DNA of 51,437 nucleotides. It comes from Candidatus Omnitrophota bacterium. Lineage in GTDB: Bacteria > Omnitrophota > Gorgyraeia > Gorgyraeales > Gorgyraeaceae. Numbering within the stretch: position 1 is the stretch's first letter; each line of letters starts with the position of its first letter. This document shows positions 46,228-51,437 of the stretch, one piece after another. The notes beneath the pieces are model-generated. The model saw only the letters and a list, made by a program, of their open reading frames with translations. It ran no database searches and was not told where the DNA came from. Position numbers and translations under genes: made by a program. The stretch spans positions 1 to 51,437 of the forward strand of contig JAHIYJ010000021.1 of NCBI GenBank assembly GCA_018814825.1, read 5' to 3'.

Positions 46228-47136
46228 ATGCGCTTAAAACTTTTTCCAGCGGTTATTATATTGGCATTCTCCTTAACGGGCTGCGCCACAATGTACAACC
46301 CCGCGACGGAGCAGAAAGAGTTTATTTTTATAACGACTCCTGTCGAGGTGTCCCTGGGCAATATGCTCGCGTCCCGGGTATCCAGGGATTTCAAGATAAG
46401 CAAAGACCCTCTGATGAACAGCCGCGTGAAAGAGATAGGCGATAAAGTCGCGGCCGTATCGGACAGGAAGGACCTGAAATATAAGTTTGCCGTAATAGAC
46501 GATGACAGCCTGAACGCCTTCACTACTCCCGGAGGCTATCTTTATGTAAACTCGGGTGTCCTTGAAAAGTCCACTGACGATGAACTGGCGTGTGTTATAG
46601 GCCATGAGATAGGGCATGTCGCGGCAAGGCACGTCGCTAAGAAACTGCAGGCCCAGATAGGGTATGATATCTTAATGAATATCGCGGCCAGAAAAACCGG
46701 GATAGCGGAACTGCGTAAGGCTGCGTCCATAAGCTATGATCTCATTATGCTCGGATACTCAAGGAAAGACGAGCTCTTGAGTGACAGACTGGGCGTAAAA
46801 TACGCCTACAAGTCCGGCTATGACCCGTACGCCATGATATCTTTCCTGAAAAAGATCCAGGACGCCAAGGAAGAGCAGATGGGGTTCGTTTTTCTGCGCA
46901 GCCACCCTTATACGGCGGACAGGATAAAAAAGCTTCAGCAGCAGATACCCTTTATAATAGAAAGGGCACGGAAACAAACCGGTAATATCTCCGTTGCTCG
47001 GAACCAGAAAGACACGGTGTCATCATCCGCGGAACCGGAAGAAAAAAGGCCGTTAAAGGTCATGTGTCCGGTATGCAGGAGAATATACCCGGGCAGCACC
47101 AGGTATTGCCCTTATGACGGCACGGAGTTGAAATGA
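46228..47136 (+). CDS. M48 family lipoprotein metalloprotease with C-terminal zinc-ribbon-like motif
   Basis: Lipobox LTGC; VIGHEIGHVAARH; C-terminal CPVCRRIYPGSTRYCPYDGTELK. Confidence 0.92.
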   Translation: MRLKLFPAVIILAFSLTGCATMYNPATEQKEFIFITTPVEVSLGNMLASRVSRDFKISKDPLMNSRVKEIGDKVAAVSDRKDLKYKFAVIDDDSLNAFTTPGGYLYVNSGVLEKSTDDELACVIGHEIGHVAARHVAKKLQAQIGYDILMNIAARKTGIAELRKAASISYDLIMLGYSRKDELLSDRLGVKYAYKSGYDPYAMISFLKKIQDAKEEQMGFVFLRSHPYTADRIKKLQQQIPFIIERARKQTGNISVARNQKDTVSSSAEPEEKRPLKVMCPVCRRIYPGSTRYCPYDGTELK

Positions 47137-47168
47137 AGGTTGTAGGCCACACAGTAGCCTTCAAAGAG

Positions 47169-47272
47169 GATGGTTTACGGGTATAGAAACTGGTTAAGAA
47201 GTTAGGAGGAGAAGATAGATGCTGGATATCAAGCTTCCAGCATCCACTTCCAGCCTCCTAACCAGCTTCCAC
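47169..47272. repeat. 104-bp interspersed repeat, copy 2
   Basis: Aligned to 3656-3759; core hairpin GATGCTGGA...TCCAGCATC and GTTAGGAGG/CCTCCTAAC. Confidence 0.85.
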
Positions 47273-47311
47273 TGTGACGCCCTAAAAAGATGTACAGAGA
47301 GGGGGTAGATT

Positions 47312-47677
47312 ATGCACCTAAGTATTGATAATAGGCTCTTTGCCCGCGTGGACGGGGAACTTGGAGTCAGGTACAGCCCGCAGGGCAGCGACAGGGAATA
47401 CTGCACCACGACCAAAAATATCAGCGGAGGAGGGGTGAGGATGTCCCTGCTGAAAAAGCTGGAGCCCGGGACCGTGCTTGACCTTGAGATATTCAAATAT
47501 AACACTGACCTTAAGGCGGTATGCAGAGGCAAAGTCGCCTGGATATGGGGCGAGCCCATGAGCAGGGAAAAAAATCAGCTCTTTGAGGCGGGTATAAGTT
47601 TCCTTAATCAGCAGCTTCTGTATATAGGGAGGCTTATAAATCATCTGGAGACGCAAAATACCGGCAATATACTATGA
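47312..47677 (+). CDS. PilZ-domain protein 7
   Basis: RLFAR and NISGGG motifs. Confidence 0.85.
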   Translation: MHLSIDNRLFARVDGELGVRYSPQGSDREYCTTTKNISGGGVRMSLLKKLEPGTVLDLEIFKYNTDLKAVCRGKVAWIWGEPMSREKNQLFEAGISFLNQQLLYIGRLINHLETQNTGNIL

Positions 47678-48033
47678 AACTTCTATCAAGATTATTCGAG
47701 TTCACGAGAAAAGAAAAAGACATGTTTGTCAATGACCGCAGGGAGGCGAAGAGATACGGGATTCCTCTGAAGCTGAACTACTCAGACCCGCTCACCAAGA
47801 TTCACGGAGAATCTATCGCCAGGGATATATCGAGGCATGGCCTTAGGTTCCCCGTGAGTTCTCTGATACCAAAGGGGTCCGCGCTTGAGCTCGTAATAGA
47901 AGACCCTTACAGCAACGTGCCCATAGTTTCAAGGGCAAAGGTCACCTGGGCGGAAAAGTTCGTAGCGGGCGATGACGCTGAGGACACCTTTTACGAGATA
48001 GGGGTAAGGCTTCAAAAAAAAGGTCTTTATTGA
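47674..48033 (+). CDS. PilZ-domain protein 8
   Basis: REAKR and DISRHG motifs; ATGA overlap with PilZ 7. Confidence 0.83.
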   Translation: MKLLSRLFEFTRKEKDMFVNDRREAKRYGIPLKLNYSDPLTKIHGESIARDISRHGLRFPVSSLIPKGSALELVIEDPYSNVPIVSRAKVTWAEKFVAGDDAEDTFYEIGVRLQKKGLY

Positions 48034-48039
48034 CAGATA

Positions 48040-48771
48040 ATGAAAAAGTTCTTTAGCCTGGTCCTTATTATAATAATACTGACAGCCGGAGCGGTCATAG
48101 CCCGTGACGCGATTATAAAGAGCTTTGCAGAGAAACTGGTCTTCGCCACCACAGGCATGAAGATGACCATAGGCCAGCTAAAAATGAGCGTCCCTAAGAC
48201 GTTCGTTAGCATAAAGGACATGACAGTCATGAACCCTGCTGGTTTCAAGGACAGGGTAATGCTGGACATGCCTGAGGTATACGTTGATTACAGCCTCCTC
48301 TCCCTGCTCAGAAAAAAGGTCCAACTGCGGGAACTACGCATAAACCTGAAAGAGTTTATGGTGGTAAAAAATAAAGACGGTAAGACAAATCTCGAATTTA
48401 TAAAACGCCTCAAAGATAAAAAGAAGAGCCCCAGTGAGCAAAAAAAGAAACCTGCCTCCGCGCCCGGAATGGAGATTGACACGCTCTCCCTTAAAATAGG
48501 AAAAGTCATATATAAGGACTATTCCGGCGGCGGAAATCCAATAGTGTCCGAATATAGCGTAAACATAGCCTCAAATTATAAAAACGTGAACAACCCTGAG
48601 GATCTTGTCAGGATCATAGTGGCAAAGGCCCTGATGAACACGGCGCTCGGCCGGCTTACGGATTTCAACCAGCTGAAAGACATGCCCTTAAACACGCTGG
48701 AACAGGGTAAAAACATCCTCAAAAACACAGCGGATGACCTGAAAAACATCATAAAATCGCCTTTTAAATAA
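48040..48771 (+). CDS. AsmA/DUF748-like protein
   Basis: N-terminal TM; MTIGQLKMSVPKTFVSIKDMTVMNPAGFKDRVMLDMPEVYVDYSLLSLL. Confidence 0.75.
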   Translation: MKKFFSLVLIIIILTAGAVIARDAIIKSFAEKLVFATTGMKMTIGQLKMSVPKTFVSIKDMTVMNPAGFKDRVMLDMPEVYVDYSLLSLLRKKVQLRELRINLKEFMVVKNKDGKTNLEFIKRLKDKKKSPSEQKKKPASAPGMEIDTLSLKIGKVIYKDYSGGGNPIVSEYSVNIASNYKNVNNPEDLVRIIVAKALMNTALGRLTDFNQLKDMPLNTLEQGKNILKNTADDLKNIIKSPFK

Positions 48772-48806
48772 CGAGAGGAAGAAGCTACCCAAAAAAGACA
48801 AATAGC

Positions 48807-49052
48807 GTGCGTTTTATCTCTTATCATACATCAGGTTTCTGGCATTTCATGGTTCTGGCTATCCCGGTACTGGTCTTTTTCTTTTTTTACCTGTGCTGGT
48901 TTAAAAAATACGGCAAAAAGATAGAACAGTTTCACACGTATTACCTGGCCTCGCAGGTCATTATAGTCTATGTATTCGTTTTTTTTACCTATCTTTTTTT
49001 CGGCTTGAGGCTTTTGTATATATTTAACCTATGGAGGCAGGCCTATGAATAA
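48807..49052 (+). CDS. Small two-TM membrane protein
   Basis: 81-aa hydrophobic ORF in operon context. Confidence 0.5.
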   Translation: MRFISYHTSGFWHFMVLAIPVLVFFFFYLCWFKKYGKKIEQFHTYYLASQVIIVYVFVFFTYLFFGLRLLYIFNLWRQAYE

Positions 49053-49617
49053 GACATTTCTATTAACGCTGATAAAGATATCTATATTGGCGTGCTTTAT
49101 TACAGGTTTATTCAACGTGGGGTATGCGCAGGACGAGCAGGGGCGCGTGCTCCTTATTCGGGAAGCGCAGCAATTTCAAAACAACACGGTTGCTGTGGAA
49201 GGCTACCTGATGGACAATATCCTGGAAGTCAAGGTAACAGCCAGGATGATGCACGCCACAAAGCCAAAGATATACAACGCGCTTGTGGTAGGGTCGCGTC
49301 TGGGGCGATTGGAGATCGAATCTAAAGAGATCCTTCTTGCCTCAGTAGAAGAGGAAGAGCCTTACCCGACATCCAGAAAAGACAAGGGTTTTGTAAGTTT
49401 CAGCGGCGGCAAAAAGAACAAAAGGGCAAGGGGGACACTGACAAGAGAGTTGTTGGTGTTTAAGATCCCGCGAGACAAGGTAGTAAAGGGCAAAAGATAC
49501 AGGCTTTGGGTCCAGATCACGAGCTTACAGCAAGGCGAAAAATACAAGACCTTTAAATTCGATCTTAAGGATCTGTATGAAAAAATGTCCAAAGTGCAAC
49601 AGGGAAATACACAATAA
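49045..49617 (+). CDS. Secreted hypothetical protein
   Basis: Signal peptide MNKTFLLTLIKISILACFITGLFNVGYAQ. Confidence 0.6.
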   Translation: MNKTFLLTLIKISILACFITGLFNVGYAQDEQGRVLLIREAQQFQNNTVAVEGYLMDNILEVKVTARMMHATKPKIYNALVVGSRLGRLEIESKEILLASVEEEEPYPTSRKDKGFVSFSGGKKNKRARGTLTRELLVFKIPRDKVVKGKRYRLWVQITSLQQGEKYKTFKFDLKDLYEKMSKVQQGNTQ

Positions 49618-49990
49618 AGCGTTGAGTTGTCCTTATTGCGAGCCCGAGCATGCAAATAAGACCATTGATAAGAGGGTCTTTCCCAGGCATGACTATAAGT
49701 GCCTAGTGGCCTATAAAATGGCGAAAGACCCTGACGCGCCATGGAAAGAGGCCATGGCTGAGAACATAAGCATGGGTGGCATGCTCTTTAAGACACAGGG
49801 AAAACTGGCAAGCTCAACCAGGATCACTGTAAGTTTCGAGGCCTTTTTAGGCCAATTCATCCAGATACAGGCCAAGGTGGTCGAGAGCGAAGAGGATTTC
49901 GACGGCTATAATACAAGGATCAAGTTTATCAACTTTGACGCAGAAACAAAAAATAGACTAAGAGCCTTCCTCGACCCCCTAAAACCCTAA
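49577..49990 (+). CDS. PilZ-domain protein 9 with N-terminal zinc ribbon
   Basis: MKKCPKCNREIHNKALSCPYCEPEH; RVFPR and NISMGG motifs. Confidence 0.86.
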   Translation: MKKCPKCNREIHNKALSCPYCEPEHANKTIDKRVFPRHDYKCLVAYKMAKDPDAPWKEAMAENISMGGMLFKTQGKLASSTRITVSFEAFLGQFIQIQAKVVESEEDFDGYNTRIKFINFDAETKNRLRAFLDPLKP

Positions 49991-50004
49991 TTTTCTACCG
50001 GATC

Positions 50005-50997
50005 ATGAATATTGACGCATTATTCTTAGGCGGTACGTCCATTGACCTTATCCAGGAGAGGCGTTACCCTGAAAAGTTCTCAGCCTCAGTAGGCGGCTCT
50101 ATAACCAATTCCGCCATTATATCAGCGAAACTAGGCCTTAAGACAACCCTATTAAGCAGGATAGGCAAGGACCCCATGGGTGACTTCGCTATCCGGACTT
50201 TAAAATCATACCAGGTCAATACCAGTGGCATAATACAGGACCCTGGTATCAGGACACCCTTAGCAATAGCTAAAGTAGATAAATCAGGTAATTCAGTCTA
50301 CACGTTTTATAAAAACCCGGCCAGTTTATCCATTGTCCCGTTAAAAACAGCCCCAAAAAGCCTTTTAGATAGCTGTAAGTTCCTTCATTTCGGCTCAAGC
50401 TTTTCCTATCAAAAAGAGACATTCCAGGAGGCCTTAAAATACATAAATTACCTTAAAAAAAGGCGCGTATTTGTATCTTTTGACCCAAACCTCAGGCCGT
50501 ATGTTATAAAGGACAAAATGGAGGCAAGAAAACGGGTCCTAAGGCTCCTTAAACTGGTAAACATGGCGAAATTAAGCGGTATGGACCTGGAATTTCTGAC
50601 AGGCTGTAAAAACCCTGAAAAAGGCCTGAAAAGGCTCAAAAAACTAGCCAAATGCGAGGTGATCCTGACACTTGGCCCAAAAGGCTCAAGATATCTGGAT
50701 AAAAAAGGTAACCTAATAAAAGTCCCAGCCTTTAAAGTCAAAGTAGCAGACACAATAGGCGCAGGAGATGCCTATACAGCAGGGATACTTTATAAAATAG
50801 CCAAACTAGGGAAAAGGGAGGTATTTGACAATATAAGGCCTGCCATGGTCTTCGCCTCGGCAGTATCTGCCATAATCTGCACCAAGCGAGGCGCAAACCA
50901 AGGATTAAAAGATATAAAACAGATTAAGACATTTCTTGCCAAAAGGGAGTGCGAGTCCGCGGTGTTGACAATGAAAAGATTACGGAAGAATTACTAA
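50005..50997 (+). CDS. PfkB family carbohydrate (ribokinase-type) kinase
   Basis: FLGGTSIDLI; GGSITNSAIISAKLGLKTTLLSRIGKDPMG; DTIGAGDAYTAGILYKI. Confidence 0.94.
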   Translation: MNIDALFLGGTSIDLIQERRYPEKFSASVGGSITNSAIISAKLGLKTTLLSRIGKDPMGDFAIRTLKSYQVNTSGIIQDPGIRTPLAIAKVDKSGNSVYTFYKNPASLSIVPLKTAPKSLLDSCKFLHFGSSFSYQKETFQEALKYINYLKKRRVFVSFDPNLRPYVIKDKMEARKRVLRLLKLVNMAKLSGMDLEFLTGCKNPEKGLKRLKKLAKCEVILTLGPKGSRYLDKKGNLIKVPAFKVKVADTIGAGDAYTAGILYKIAKLGKREVFDNIRPAMVFASAVSAIICTKRGANQGLKDIKQIKTFLAKRECESAVLTMKRLRKNY

Positions 50998-51052
50998 ATA
51001 ATATCATATTCTCCTGCCCAATATTCCCCTGTTTCCACCTCACTGTTACACC

Positions 51053-51081
51053 TTGACTTTTAGCTATATATAGTATATACT
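51053..51081 (+). promoter_or_regulatory. Strong sigma70-like promoter
   Basis: TTGACT-N17-TATACT; expected TSS near 51088. Confidence 0.7.
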
Positions 51082-51151
51082 TATCATAGGGTTTATAAAA
51101 GTATTAAGTATAGATAGTTAGAGAAATTTGCCATGGGTTTCTAAGTTTACA

Positions 51152-51178
51152 TAGCCGGGTAACTGAAACCTGGCTATT
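51152..51178 (+). promoter_or_regulatory. Leader hairpin, terminator-like
   Basis: ATAGCCGGG TAACTGAAA CCTGGCTAT followed by tttatt; coordinates approximate by a few nt. Confidence 0.5.
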
Positions 51179-51199
51179 TTATTAAATTGAGGTTATTTT

Positions 51200-51290
51200 C
51201 TCGGGCATTGCCTCTTGTTTGAATTTGAATAGGGTCCTCGCTCCCATGGCAGAGGATTGTCCTAGATGAATTCAAAGAGACATGCCCGGG
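51200..51290 (+). ncRNA. Candidate structured leader RNA (long interrupted rod)
   Basis: Nested helices CTCGGGCAT/ATGCCCGGG, CTCT/AGAG, TTGAATT/AATTCAA, TAGG/CCTA, TCCTC/GAGGA. Confidence 0.45.
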
Positions 51291-51310
51291 ATATTCTAAG
51301 GTGTGAAAAT

Positions 51311-51437
51311 ATGTTAAGCTGGCAAAGAGGAAAAACCAGGATATTTATGAAGGCGGTTGCGCTTGTGGTAGTGCATACATTTTTCCTTACAAGCACAGTC
51401 TATCCTGCGCCTTCCACCAGGAGCCTCTTTAAGAACA
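51311..51437 (+). CDS. Secreted protein N-terminus, truncated by window edge
   Basis: AAGGTG then ATG; MLSWQRGKTRIFMKAVALVVVHTFFLTSTVYPAPSTRSLFKN signal-peptide-like. Confidence 0.6.
   Translation, partial: MLSWQRGKTRIFMKAVALVVVHTFFLTSTVYPAPSTRSLFKN

Noticed and set aside
51088-51310. Firm riboswitch assignment (GEMM, cobalamin, other)
   Set aside because: Canonical conserved cores not found by eye; kept only as a speculative finding needing covariance-model search
1-51437. CRISPR array
   Set aside because: No regularly spaced short direct repeats; the repeats seen are isolated palindromes or pairs

Overview
This 51 kb window is a dense, almost entirely + strand bacterial chromosome segment. 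Protein content suggests Candidatus Omnitrophota / PVC superphylum (inference): it has a TIGR04137-like small basic protein and a TIGR04138/Minf_1886-like protein. Contents, left to right: lepA (partial) and lepB; a fragmentary Wood-Ljungdahl set (RACo/AcsV-like activator, CooC-like ATPase, acsD, acsE); YjbQ; HPS-RraA fusion; DRTGG ATPase; tatA; rpsU; fused M16 peptidase; aroQ-pepP-efp-accBC; a PPi-type pfk; heptose and thiamine genes; tRNA-Gly(CCC) with a duplicated 3' end; an ATPase operon; YfcE, HIT and dGTPase; a GAF plus degenerate HD-GYP protein; aroB and rnc; an ExeA/GspB-like pair (- strand). From 35.8 to 50 kb nine small PilZ-domain genes are interspersed with a canonical HD-GYP and housekeeping hydrolases. 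The strongest leads are: (1) the PilZ array with one intact and one ligand-depleted HD-GYP and no GGDEF in the window; (2) a 178-bp tRNA-Gly-bounded mini-insert with a 26-bp direct repeat; (3) several intergenic hairpin/palindrome families between a stop codon and the next ribosome-binding site, including a possible two-state RNA before accB and twin palindromes around pfk; (4) a promoter plus about 225-nt structured leader at the right edge; (5) near-leaderless promoters. No CRISPR array, rRNA or intact transposase was seen. All family calls come from reading motifs; no database search was run.
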